Positions 16,547-24,417 of a stretch of 64,000 nucleotides of DNA are shown piece by piece; positions within the stretch are counted from its first letter, which is position 1, and each line of letters starts with the position of its first letter. The stretch lies in assembly GCF_007595705.1 (NCBI RefSeq), contig NZ_NISY01000001.1, positions 682,001 to 746,000 on the forward strand, read 5' to 3'. Below the pieces are notes generated by a model, which saw only the letters and a program-made list of their open reading frames with translations, searched no databases and was not told the origin of the DNA. A program made the position numbers and the translations under genes. The DNA is from Streptomyces sp. SAJ15. GTDB lineage: Bacteria; Actinomycetota; Actinomycetes; Streptomycetales; Streptomycetaceae.

Positions 16547-18336
16547 CCGATCCGCTGGTGCGGGTGCGGGACCTCACGGTGGCCTTCCCGGTCACCGAGG
16601 GCGCGGACGTACGGGCCGTGGACGGGCTCTCGTTCGAGTTGGGCGCCGGGCAGGCGCTGGGCATCGTCGGCGAGTCCGGCTCCGGCAAGAGCACGGTCGC
16701 CTACGCGCTGCTCGACCTGCACCGGGGGACCGGGGCGCGGGTCGGCGGCGCGGTGCGGGTGGCCGGGCACGACGTGCTCGCCGCCGACGACGCCGCGCTG
16801 CGCCGGGTGCGCGGAGGAGTGGCGGCCATGGTCTTCCAGGACCCGCTCTCCTCGCTCGACCCGTACCTGGCCGTCGGCGACCAGATCGCCGAGGTCTACC
16901 GGGTGCACCACCGCGATGCCTCACGGCGCGCCGCGCGGGCGCGGGCGGTGGAGGTGCTGGACCGCGTCGGCATCCCGGACGCGGCGCGCCGCGCGCGGTC
17001 CCGCCCCCACGAGTTCAGCGGAGGCATGCGACAGCGCGCCCTGATCGCCATGGCGCTGGCGCTGCGGCCCCGGCTGCTGATCGCCGACGAGCCGACCACG
17101 GCGCTGGACGTCACCGTGCAGGCGCAGGTCCTCGACCTGCTGCGCGAGCTGCGGGCGGAGACCGGCATGGGGCTGATCCTGGTCACCCACGACCTGGCGG
17201 TCGCCTCCGGCAACGTCGACGAGCTGCTGGTCATGCGGGGCGGCCGGGCGGTCGAGCACGGCCCGGTGGGTGCGGTGCTCGCCGCGCCCGCCGAGCCCTA
17301 CACCCGCGCGCTGCTGAACGCGATCCCGCGCGTGGACGCCGCGCGGGAGGGCGGTTCGGGCGTGGACGCCGCGCGGGAGGGCGGCTCGGTTGTGGACGCC
17401 GCGCGGGCGGTCGGTGGGCTGGGGGAGACCGCGCGGGCGACGGCCCCCAAGCCGGCGGTCTCGACGTCGGCGGTGTCCACGGCGACAGCCGCCACGGCGA
17501 CAGTCGCCCCGGCGGGGGCCCGGCCGGCGGAGGGTGCCGCGGTCGCCGACGAGGACGTGCTGGTGGAGGCGGTCGACCTGCGACGCGTCTTCGGCAGGAG
17601 GAAGGCCGAGTTCGCCGCCGTGGACGGGGTCTCCCTGACGGTGCGGCCCGGCGAGACGCTCGGCGTCGTCGGCGAGTCCGGCTCGGGCAAGACCACGCTG
17701 GGGCGGATGCTGGTACGGCTCCTGGAGCCCAGCGCCGGCACGCTGCGCTACCGGGGGCAGGACATCGGGACGCTGCCCGAGCGCGCGCTGCGCCCCTTCC
17801 GCGGCGAGCTCCAGATGGTCTTCCAGGACCCCGTCTCCTCGCTCAACCCGCGCCGCAGCATCGGCGAGTCCATCGCCGACCCGCTGCGCGCGGCCGGCGG
17901 GCTGGACGACGCCGCGGTGGTCGCGCGCGTGCGGGAGCTGCTGGAGCGGGTCGGCCTCGACCCCGCCTGGTACCACCGCTACCCGCACGAGTTCAGTGGC
18001 GGGCAGCGGCAGCGGGTGGGCATCGCGCGGGCGCTGGCGCCCGAGCCGAGGCTCATCGTCTGCGACGAGCCGGTGTCCGCGCTGGACGTCACCACCCAGG
18101 CGCAGGTGGTCCGGCTCCTGGGCGAGCTCCAGCGCGACCTGGGCCTGTCCCTGGTGTTCATCGCGCACGACCTCGCGGTGGTCCGCCAGGTGAGTGACCG
18201 GGTGGCCGTGATGCGGTCCGGACGGATCGTCGAGGAGGGGACCGCCGACGCGGTCTACGACGATCCCCAACACCCGTACACCCAGCGGCTGCTGGCCGCG
18301 GTGCCGCTGCTTGAGCGAACCCCGGCGGCGGTGTAG
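16543..18336 (+). CDS. Fused double ABC ATPase (DppD-DppF type)
   Basis: This 597-residue protein carries two complete nucleotide-binding domains. The first has Walker [10 protein letters not shown] (about residues 44-52), signature FSGGMRQRA and Walker [13 protein letters not shown]. The second has GESGSGKTT (about 380), FSGGQRQRV and [12 protein letters not shown]. Both H-loops are present (THDLAV; AHDLAV). The roughly 90-residue linker contains a threefold 10-residue repeat [10 protein letters not shown] (DNA period 30 bp at 17332, 17362, 17392) and an Ala/Thr-rich stretch. The start overlaps the upstream stop as ATGA. Two separate genes are usual in peptide transporters; a fusion guarantees a one-to-one pair. 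Confidence 0.92.
   Translation: MTDPLVRVRDLTVAFPVTEGADVRAVDGLSFELGAGQALGIVGESGSGKSTVAYALLDLHRGTGARVGGAVRVAGHDVLAADDAALRRVRGGVAAMVFQDPLSSLDPYLAVGDQIAEVYRVHHRDASRRAARARAVEVLDRVGIPDAARRARSRPHEFSGGMRQRALIAMALALRPRLLIADEPTTALDVTVQAQVLDLLRELRAETGMGLILVTHDLAVASGNVDELLVMRGGRAVEHGPVGAVLAAPAEPYTRALLNAIPRVDAAREGGSGVDAAREGGSVVDAARAVGGLGETARATAPKPAVSTSAVSTATAATATVAPAGARPAEGAAVADEDVLVEAVDLRRVFGRRKAEFAAVDGVSLTVRPGETLGVVGESGSGKTTLGRMLVRLLEPSAGTLRYRGQDIGTLPERALRPFRGELQMVFQDPVSSLNPRRSIGESIADPLRAAGGLDDAAVVARVRELLERVGLDPAWYHRYPHEFSGGQRQRVGIARALAPEPRLIVCDEPVSALDVTTQAQVVRLLGELQRDLGLSLVFIAHDLAVVRQVSDRVAVMRSGRIVEEGTADAVYDDPQHPYTQRLLAAVPLLERTPAAV
17332..17415 (+). repeat. 30-bp in-frame tandem repeat, ~2.8 units
   Basis: Units start at 17332, 17362 and 17392 with GTGGACGCCGCGCGGG. 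They encode [13 protein letters not shown] decapeptides in the linker of the double ATPase, so copy-number changes would keep the frame. Confidence 0.85.
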
Positions 18337-18388
18337 CGGAGGCACTGACTCCGGGGCCCTCCGGCGCGTTGCGCAATAACGCGTGCGC

Positions 18389-18415
18389 GGGGTGAAGGTC
18401 ACGGGTGTTCACCCC
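18389..18415 (+). terminator. Possible hairpin after the ABC operon
   Basis: GGGGTGAA (18389-18396) pairs with TTCACCCC (18408-18415) across an 11-nt loop. It lies 53 nt beyond the ATPase stop. It could be a terminator or an operator for the next gene; the rest of the 196-nt gap holds nothing recognisable. Confidence 0.4.
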
Positions 18416-18532
18416 TTCCGGTGGTGCGACGGACAACCGTCCGCCGCACCACCGGCATGCGCGCATAACGTGCTCCCGCCGCCGCACGGCGGCTTCCCAC
18501 AGGAACGGCCGGGGAGGATCGGGGGTGCGCTC

Positions 18533-19534
18533 GTGCGCGTGGCACTGCTCACGGAGGGCGGCTGTCCGTATGCGTCCGGCGAGGCCGGGCCGTGGTGGGA
18601 CCGGCTCCTCCGGGGCCCTCACCAGCACGATCTCGAGGTTCACGTGTCGCCGCGGAGTGCCCGTCGACACACCGGGGGCCATGCGGGAGGGAGCGGCCTC
18701 CCCGGCCCCGCACGCGTGGCGCGCACCGCGCCCGCGGGGGGCGAGCCGGCCCGGCCCACGGGCGGCGTGCACGGGGCACGGGGGGCGCGTGGTGCGTGCG
18801 GGCGGCGCGAGAGACGCCGGTTCGCCGAGTACGTCCGGGCGTCGGTGATCGCGCCGGTGACCGCGGCGGGGGCGACGGCCGGGACGGGCGTCGGGGACAC
18901 GGGCGGCGAGCGGGCCGGCTTCGGGGCCGGAACCGCGCGGGGAGCCGGTGGCGAGCGGGCTCAGGCGGACCGTTTCGCCAGCGTTCCCCACGGCCTCGCC
19001 GAACTCGCCAGTGTTCCCCAGGGCCTTGCCGAACTCGCCCGCGGGCGCGGCGGGCCGCCCGTCGCGCTCCGCTGCGAGCACACGCCGCGCGAGCTGGAGG
19101 ACACCTGCCGCACACCCGGCGCGCCGGGCGGCGTCGGCCTCACGCGGGCCGCGGACCCGCTGACCGCCGTCGCGCCGCGGGAGCGCGCGCCGCGTCCGCT
19201 CTCGCGGGACCGGTGCGGCGACGCGGGGGCCGCGCGGGGCGGCGATGTCGGCCCGCGGGCGCCGGGCGCGGACGGTCACGGCGCCGGGCCCGCGGGCCCG
19301 GCGGGGAGCGGGCCGACGGGGGTGGCGGGGAACGGGCCTGCGGCGGTGGACCTCCGCCATGCCGCCTCCGGCGGTCCGGCCACGCTCCCACGCCCGCCGG
19401 CCGAACGCCTCTCCGGGACGCCGCCGCTCTCCACGCCCCGCCACGCCGTCCCGGCGACGACCGACCCACGACCCACGAGGAGAGCGACGAAGATGACCGT
19501 CCACCCCGCACCACGGCGGGAGCGTGACCGATGA
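18533..19534 (+). CDS. Truncated DUF3492/GT4 glycosyltransferase-like gene (probable remnant)
   Basis: From the GTG at 18533 the product begins VRVALLTEGGCPYASGEAGP and continues WWDRLLRGPHQHDLEVHV. This matches the start of the actinobacterial DUF3492 family, usually (M)RVxLLTEGGYPYxxGxxxxWCDRLVRGLxQHEFD. The middle still shows family-like pieces: RRERRRFAEYV, then FAS..HGLAELA and LARGRGGPPVALRCE. Conserved Trp-Cys and Tyr positions are changed (WCDR to WWDR, GGYPY to GGCPY). The catalytic glycosyltransferase part of intact members is missing; the last 140 residues are Gly/Ala/Pro-rich filler. The stop still overlaps the next ATG as ATGA. I infer a decayed or internally deleted gene whose coupling to the epimerase gene survives. 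Confidence 0.55.
   Translation: MRVALLTEGGCPYASGEAGPWWDRLLRGPHQHDLEVHVSPRSARRHTGGHAGGSGLPGPARVARTAPAGGEPARPTGGVHGARGARGACGRRERRRFAEYVRASVIAPVTAAGATAGTGVGDTGGERAGFGAGTARGAGGERAQADRFASVPHGLAELASVPQGLAELARGRGGPPVALRCEHTPRELEDTCRTPGAPGGVGLTRAADPLTAVAPRERAPRPLSRDRCGDAGAARGGDVGPRAPGADGHGAGPAGPAGSGPTGVAGNGPAAVDLRHAASGGPATLPRPPAERLSGTPPLSTPRHAVPATTDPRPTRRATKMTVHPAPRRERDR
18975..19034 (+). repeat. 30-bp tandem duplication in the glycosyltransferase remnant
   Basis: Two 30-bp units (18975-19004, 19005-19034) differ at only three bases and encode FASVPHGLAE / LASVPQGLAE. A unique GLAEL segment is expected in family members, so the second copy looks recent. Confidence 0.8.
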
Positions 19535-20619
19535 GGGTCCTGCTGCTCGGCGCCAACGGCTACCTGGGCCGCTATGTCGCCGACCACCTGCTCGCCGACC
19601 CGTCCGTCCAGCTCACCGCGCTCGGCCGAGGCGACGAGGCCGACGTCCGCTTCGACCTGTCCACCGGCAGCCCCGGGGCGCTGACCCGGTTCCTGGACGC
19701 CGTCCACCCCGGAGTCGTCATCAACTGCGCCGGGGCGACCCGCGGCGGCGCCCGCGAGCTGACCCGGCACAACACCGTGGCCGTGGCGACCGTCTGCGAG
19801 GCGCTGCGCCGCAGCGGCTGCGCCGCGCGGCTGGTCCAGATCGGCTGCGCCTCCGAGTACGGACCCGCACAGCCCGGCTCCTCGACGGCGGAGGACGCCG
19901 TGCCGCGCCCCGGGGGGCCGTACGGGGTGAGCAAGCTGGCGGCGACCGAGCTGGTGCTGGGCTCCGGCCTGGACGCGATCGTGCTGCGGGTCTTCTCACC
20001 GGTCGGCCCGGGCACCCCCGCCGGCTCGCCGCTGGGCCGGTTGGCGGAGGCGATGCGCCGGGCGATCCAGGGCGGAGACAGCGAGCTGAAGCTGAGCGGC
20101 CTCGGAGTGCAGCGGGACTTCGTGGACGTGCGGGACGTGGCCCGCGCGGTGCACGCCGCCTCGCTGTCGGCCGCCCAGGGCGTGGTCAACATCGGTACCG
20201 GGCGCGCGGTGCGGCTGCGCGAGGCGGCCGCCGTGCTCGCGCGGGTGGCCGGCTTCGCCGGCGCGCTGCACGAGGTCGACGCCCCGCCGCAGTCCCGGAA
20301 CCCGCTGCACCAGCCGACCGCGCAGCAGCTCGCGGCCGCGGGCCACGGGCCGGTCCACGGCCACCTCCATGGGCATGGCCACCCTCACGGGCACGGCCAC
20401 TCCCATGGGCACGTCCCGGCCGCCGTCGGCCTCGGCGCGGCGGCCGAGGGGGGCGCCGCGACGCCCCCGCCCACGGCGGCGTTCCCCTACCCGGACGGCT
20501 GCGGCGTCTGGCAGCAGGCGGACGTGCGCACCGCGCGGGACCGGCTCGGCTGGCGGCCGCGGATCAACCTGGAGGAGTCGCTCGCCGACATCTGGATGGA
20601 GGCGGCGTGTCGCATCTGA
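19531..20619 (+). CDS. NAD-dependent epimerase/dehydratase with His-rich insert
   Basis: The 362-residue extended-SDR protein has the Rossmann motif GANGYLG (residues 7-13), INCAGATRGG, the Ser region GCASEYG and the catalytic YGVSK (about 130-134). RDFVDVRDVARAV and the C-terminal LGWRPRINLEESLADIW are typical of nucleotide-sugar epimerases. Residues about 270-293 are an insert of alternating His/Gly (HGHLHGHGHPHGHGHSHGH), with 11 His in 21 residues. It interrupts a region that is otherwise a conserved C-terminal module. Such a segment could bind Zn, Ni or Co. The gene sits between the glycosyltransferase remnant and the spherulin-4-like gene, with overlaps at both ends, pointing to a joint cell-surface sugar role. 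Confidence 0.85.
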   Translation: MRVLLLGANGYLGRYVADHLLADPSVQLTALGRGDEADVRFDLSTGSPGALTRFLDAVHPGVVINCAGATRGGARELTRHNTVAVATVCEALRRSGCAARLVQIGCASEYGPAQPGSSTAEDAVPRPGGPYGVSKLAATELVLGSGLDAIVLRVFSPVGPGTPAGSPLGRLAEAMRRAIQGGDSELKLSGLGVQRDFVDVRDVARAVHAASLSAAQGVVNIGTGRAVRLREAAAVLARVAGFAGALHEVDAPPQSRNPLHQPTAQQLAAAGHGPVHGHLHGHGHPHGHGHSHGHVPAAVGLGAAAEGGAATPPPTAAFPYPDGCGVWQQADVRTARDRLGWRPRINLEESLADIWMEAACRI

Positions 20620-21374
20620 CCTCCACCGGCCCGCGCCGCGCCCCGATACCCGCCGCGGGTCGCCTGGGATTCGGAGTGCCCGGCTGTGCCCACCCCCTCG
20701 TCGCCCCCCGCGAATGGGCCGAACTCGCCCGCGCGGGCACCCCGCTGCACTGGGCCGTGCTCAACGTCGCGCGGGGGCCGGGGGCGCGCCGCGACCCGCA
20801 CTGCCTCAGCGCCGCGAGCCGGCTGCGGGGTGCGGGCGTGTGCCTCCTCGGCCACCTGGACCTGCGGTTCGGCGCCCGCCCGTTCGGCGAACTGGTCGCG
20901 GAGGCGCACCGCTTCCTCGACTGGTACCGGGTCGACGGCTTCTATCTGGACCGCTGTCCGGTGGAGCGCTCGGGCCTGACCGGGGTGCGCCGGACGACGA
21001 CGACGCTGCGCGCCCTGCGGTCCGGCGCCCACCTCGTGCTGGGCCACGGCGTGCATCCGCACCCCGGGTACGCGGACCTCGCCGAGCAGCTCGTGACCTT
21101 CCGCGGCCGCTGGGCCGAGTACCGCTGGTCCCAGGCCGCGGAGTGGACCGCGCGACACGCTCCCGAGCGCTTCTGCCACCTGGTGCACGGCGTTCCGCGC
21201 GCACACCTGGAGCAGGCGCTGCGCATCGCCCGCTGGCAGGGCGCCGGCACGATCTACTTCACCGATCACACCACCCGGCCGGGCGAGGACACCGGGGCCG
21301 CCGATCCCTGGGAGGCGCTGCCCGGCTACTGGGACGAGATCGTCTCGCGAGTCGGACCGGGTGTCTCGGAATGA
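20607..21374 (+). CDS. Spherulation-specific family 4-like protein
   Basis: From the GTG at 20607 (GGAGG lies 4 nt upstream and the start overlaps the epimerase end), 255 residues are encoded. FGVPGCAHPLVAPREWAEL, the AVLNVARGPG segment, LRGAGVCLLGHLDLRFGARP, and the acidic signature DWYRVDGFYLDRCP match spherulin-4-like TIM barrels related to glycoside hydrolase GH135. Those cleave or modify galactosaminogalactan-type polysaccharides in fungi. The GFYLD element holds a catalytic-type acid. No signal peptide is visible, which is odd for a polysaccharide enzyme, so an intracellular or non-classical role is possible. Confidence 0.75.
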   Translation: MSHLTSTGPRRAPIPAAGRLGFGVPGCAHPLVAPREWAELARAGTPLHWAVLNVARGPGARRDPHCLSAASRLRGAGVCLLGHLDLRFGARPFGELVAEAHRFLDWYRVDGFYLDRCPVERSGLTGVRRTTTTLRALRSGAHLVLGHGVHPHPGYADLAEQLVTFRGRWAEYRWSQAAEWTARHAPERFCHLVHGVPRAHLEQALRIARWQGAGTIYFTDHTTRPGEDTGAADPWEALPGYWDEIVSRVGPGVSE

Positions 21375-21434
21375 GATGGGCCGTGGCAGTGTTACGAGGA
21401 GAACAAACACGCTCCTACCTCTTACGGAGTCCCC

Positions 21435-22613
21435 GTGTCGCTGCCACCCCTGGTCGAGCCGGCTGCCGAGCTCACCGTCGACGAGGTCCGCAGGTACTCC
21501 CGCCACCTGATCATCCCCGATGTGGGCATGGACGGGCAGAAGCGGCTGAAGAACGCCAAGGTGCTGTGTGTGGGCGCGGGCGGTCTCGGCTCGCCCGCGC
21601 TGATGTACCTCGCCGCGGCCGGCGTGGGCACCCTGGGCATCGTGGAGTTCGACGAGGTCGACGAGTCGAACCTGCAGCGGCAGATCATCCACAGCCAGTC
21701 GGACATCGGTCGCTCCAAGGCCGAGTCCGCGCGTGACTCGGTGCTGGGGATCAACCCGTATGTGAACGTCGTGCTGCACGAGCAGCGGCTCGAAGCCGAC
21801 AACGTCATGGAGATCTTCTCCCAGTACGACCTGATCGTGGACGGCACCGACAACTTCGCCACCCGCTATCTGGTCAACGACGCCTGCGTGCTGCTGAACA
21901 AGCCGTATGTGTGGGGTTCGATCTACCGCTTCGACGGCCAGGCGTCGGTCTTCTGGAGCGAGCACGGGCCCTGCTACCGCTGCCTGTACCCGGAGCCCCC
22001 GCCGCCGGGCATGGTGCCCTCCTGCGCCGAGGGCGGCGTGCTGGGCGTGCTGTGCGCCTCCATCGGCTCGATCCAGGTCACCGAGGCCATCAAGGTGCTC
22101 ACCGGCACCGGTGAGCCGCTGGTCGGCCGTCTGATGATCTACGACGCCCTGGAGATGACCTACCGCCAGGTCAGGGTCCGCAAGGACCCGGAGTGCGCGG
22201 TCTGCGGCCCGAACCCGACCGTCACCGAGCTGATCGACTACGAGGCGTTCTGCGGCGTCGTCTCCGAGGAGGCCCAGGAGGCCGCCCTCGGCTCCACCAT
22301 CACTCCCAAGCAGCTCAAGGAGTGGATCGACGACGGCGAGAACATCGACATCATCGATGTCCGCGAGCCGAACGAGTACGAGATCGTCTCCATTCCGGGC
22401 GCCCGGCTGATCCCGAAGAACGAGTTCCTGATGGGCGCCGCCCTCCAGGACCTGCCGCAGGACAAGAAGATCGTCCTGCACTGCAAGACCGGCGTGCGCT
22501 CGGCCGAGGTGCTGGCCGTGCTGAAGTCCGCGGGCTTCGCGGACGCCGTCCACGTCGGCGGCGGCGTGATCGGCTGGGTCCACCAGATCGAGCCCGAGAA
22601 GCCGGTCTACTAG
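21435..22613 (+). CDS. moeZ: Adenylyltransferase/sulfurtransferase MoeZ
   Basis: The 392-residue protein has an E1-like ThiF domain and a C-terminal rhodanese domain. The nucleotide motif is VGAGGLGSPA (about residues 45-54), then the NLQRQI Arg finger and DGTDNFATRYLVND. Zinc Cys pairs are CYRC and CAVC. The rhodanese active Cys is in VLHCKTGVRS (about 350). Proteins of this type adenylate the C-terminal Gly-Gly of sulfur carriers such as MoaD, ThiS or CysO and pass on sulfur for molybdopterin, thiamine, cysteine or thiopeptide-type biosynthesis. GTG 21435 has GGAG upstream. A strong shared terminator follows. Confidence 0.95.
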   Translation: MSLPPLVEPAAELTVDEVRRYSRHLIIPDVGMDGQKRLKNAKVLCVGAGGLGSPALMYLAAAGVGTLGIVEFDEVDESNLQRQIIHSQSDIGRSKAESARDSVLGINPYVNVVLHEQRLEADNVMEIFSQYDLIVDGTDNFATRYLVNDACVLLNKPYVWGSIYRFDGQASVFWSEHGPCYRCLYPEPPPPGMVPSCAEGGVLGVLCASIGSIQVTEAIKVLTGTGEPLVGRLMIYDALEMTYRQVRVRKDPECAVCGPNPTVTELIDYEAFCGVVSEEAQEAALGSTITPKQLKEWIDDGENIDIIDVREPNEYEIVSIPGARLIPKNEFLMGAALQDLPQDKKIVLHCKTGVRSAEVLAVLKSAGFADAVHVGGGVIGWVHQIEPEKPVY

Positions 22614-22662
22614 CACCGGGCCCGCGGGACGCGCCGACGCGCCCGGGGCGACAGGACGAACG

Positions 22663-22698
22663 CCGAGGGCCGGCCCCCACACGGGGGCCGGCCCTCGG
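22663..22698. terminator. 16-bp bidirectional terminator
   Basis: Perfect arms 22663-22678 and 22683-22698 with ACAC loop lie between the convergent moeZ and peptidase genes. Confidence 0.85.
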
Positions 22699-22718
22699 TC
22701 GGTTGGTCGATCGGCCCG

Positions 22719-24311
22719 TCAGGAGCAGGTGGTGCCCTCCGCGGGCACCTTCCCGTCCAGCAGATAGCCGTCGACGACCTTGGTCATGCACTCGTTGCCG
22801 CTGTTGTAGGCGCCGTGGCCCTCGCCCTTGAAGGTGAGTTCTACGCCCACGCCGTCGCCCAGCTCCCGCGCCATCTTGCGCGCGCCCTCGTACGGGGTGG
22901 CCGGGTCACCGGTGTTGCCGATGACCAGGATGGGCGCCGAGCCCTTGGCGGAGACCTCCGGGCCGTCCGTCGTGCCCGCCGCCGGCCAGTCGGTGCAGCC
23001 CAGCATGCCCCAGGCGAGGAACTCGCCGAAGACCGGCGAGGCCTTGCGGAACTCCGGCAGCTTCGCCTTCACGTCCTCGACGGTGTAGCGCTGCTTGTCG
23101 TCCACGCAGTTGATGGCCGTGTTCGCGGCCTGGATGTTGCTGTACCGGCCGCTGACGTGGCGGCCCGTCATCGAGTCGGACAGCAGCTGGAGCATGTCGC
23201 CCCGGCGCAGCTTCGACGCCTCGGTCAGGCCCATCGACAGGAACTCCCACGCCTCCTCGGAGTAGAGCGCGGCGGCGATCCCGTTCAGCGCCTGGTCGCC
23301 GGTGAGCTCACGGCCGCTCCGGGTGGGCAGCGGCTTGGCGTCGATCTCCTTGAGCAGCGAAGCGATCTTCTCGCTGCCCTCCGCGCCACCCTTGCCGGTC
23401 GGGCACATCCTGCCCTTCTTGGCGCAGTCCTTCATGTAGTTGTCCAGCGCCAGCTGGAAGCCCTTGACCTGACCCAGGGCGCCCGACACCGGGTCCTCGG
23501 TCGGGTCGACGACCGCGTCCAGCACGGCGTGGCCCACGTTCTTCGGGAACAGGTGCGCGTAGACGCCGCCGAGTTCGGTGCCGTACGAGATGCCGAAGTA
23601 GTGCAGCTTCTTGTCGCCGAGCACCGCGCGCATCAGGTCCATGTCGCGGGCCGCGCTGACGGTGTCCACGTACGGCAGTACCTTGCCCGACTTCTCCTTG
23701 CAGCCGGCGACGTACTTGGCGTGCTCGGCCAGGGCGGTCTTGAGCTCGGCGTCGTCGTCGGGGGTGCCGTCGATCTCGAGGGAGGCGTCGAGCTCCTTGT
23801 CGCTCAGGCAGGTCACTCCGGCGCTCTCGCCCACACCGCGCGGGTCGAAGCTCACGAGGTCGTAGCGGGAGCGCAGGTTCTCGTAGTCCTGGGCGAAGCT
23901 GGGCAGCGAGGAGACGCCGGAGCCGCCGGGGCCGCCGAAGTTGAAGACCAGCGAGCCGATGCGCTTCTTCGGCTCGGTGGCCTTGGCGCGGATCAGCGCC
24001 AGGTCGATGGTCTCGCCGTCGGGCTTGGCGTAGTCCAGCGGGGCCTTGAGCGTGGCGCACTCCCAGTCGCTGCCCGGCGCCTCGCCGATGCCCTGCGACG
24101 CGGTGGGCGCGGCGCACTTCTTCCAGTCCGGCTTCTGGCCGGTGAGCGAGGCCGGGAGCCCGGAGGAGGACGGGGTGTCCGAGCCCGAGCCGGCCCCCTT
24201 CTTGTCCTTGTCGCCGTCGTCGCCGTTGCAGCCGGTGAGCGTGGCGAGGGCGATCACGAGGCTCGCGGAGACCAGCGCCCTGGTCCGTATGGTGCGTGAG
24301 GAGCGTGACAT
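22719..24311 (-). CDS. Secreted tripeptidyl-aminopeptidase-like lipoprotein (alpha/beta hydrolase)
   Basis: The 530-residue protein has a basic N-terminus, a hydrophobic segment and lipobox LTGC (Cys28), then an acidic Gly/Ser linker. The hydrolase fold follows: oxyanion region NFGGPGGSGVSS, SFDPRGVGES, the nucleophile elbow GISYGTELGG, and a C-terminal cap that ends with the acid in IGNTGDPATPY and the His in GEGHGAY. This arrangement is that of the Streptomyces Tap/SlpD/SlpE mycelium-associated peptidases, which remove N-terminal tripeptides from secreted proteins. Even Cys numbers suggest disulfides outside the cell. The start at 24311 has AAGGA upstream. It is a likely surface lipoprotein. 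Confidence 0.9.
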   Translation of the reverse strand: MSRSSRTIRTRALVSASLVIALATLTGCNGDDGDKDKKGAGSGSDTPSSSGLPASLTGQKPDWKKCAAPTASQGIGEAPGSDWECATLKAPLDYAKPDGETIDLALIRAKATEPKKRIGSLVFNFGGPGGSGVSSLPSFAQDYENLRSRYDLVSFDPRGVGESAGVTCLSDKELDASLEIDGTPDDDAELKTALAEHAKYVAGCKEKSGKVLPYVDTVSAARDMDLMRAVLGDKKLHYFGISYGTELGGVYAHLFPKNVGHAVLDAVVDPTEDPVSGALGQVKGFQLALDNYMKDCAKKGRMCPTGKGGAEGSEKIASLLKEIDAKPLPTRSGRELTGDQALNGIAAALYSEEAWEFLSMGLTEASKLRRGDMLQLLSDSMTGRHVSGRYSNIQAANTAINCVDDKQRYTVEDVKAKLPEFRKASPVFGEFLAWGMLGCTDWPAAGTTDGPEVSAKGSAPILVIGNTGDPATPYEGARKMARELGDGVGVELTFKGEGHGAYNSGNECMTKVVDGYLLDGKVPAEGTTCS

Positions 24312-24417
24312 GTCGGATGTTTCCTTACCAGGGCTGGTCGGGTCGAAGACGGGGGGCGTAGGGGGTGGACGCACCAGCGGGCCGCTCGGTTGCGGCGACG
24401 GCGGCCCGCGCGGGCCG

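Noticed and set aside
18158..19504. A 448-codon minus-strand frame over the glycosyltransferase remnant
   Set aside because: No motif and Arg/Gly/Pro filler. The plus strand has recognisable DUF3492 residues and the coupled stop.
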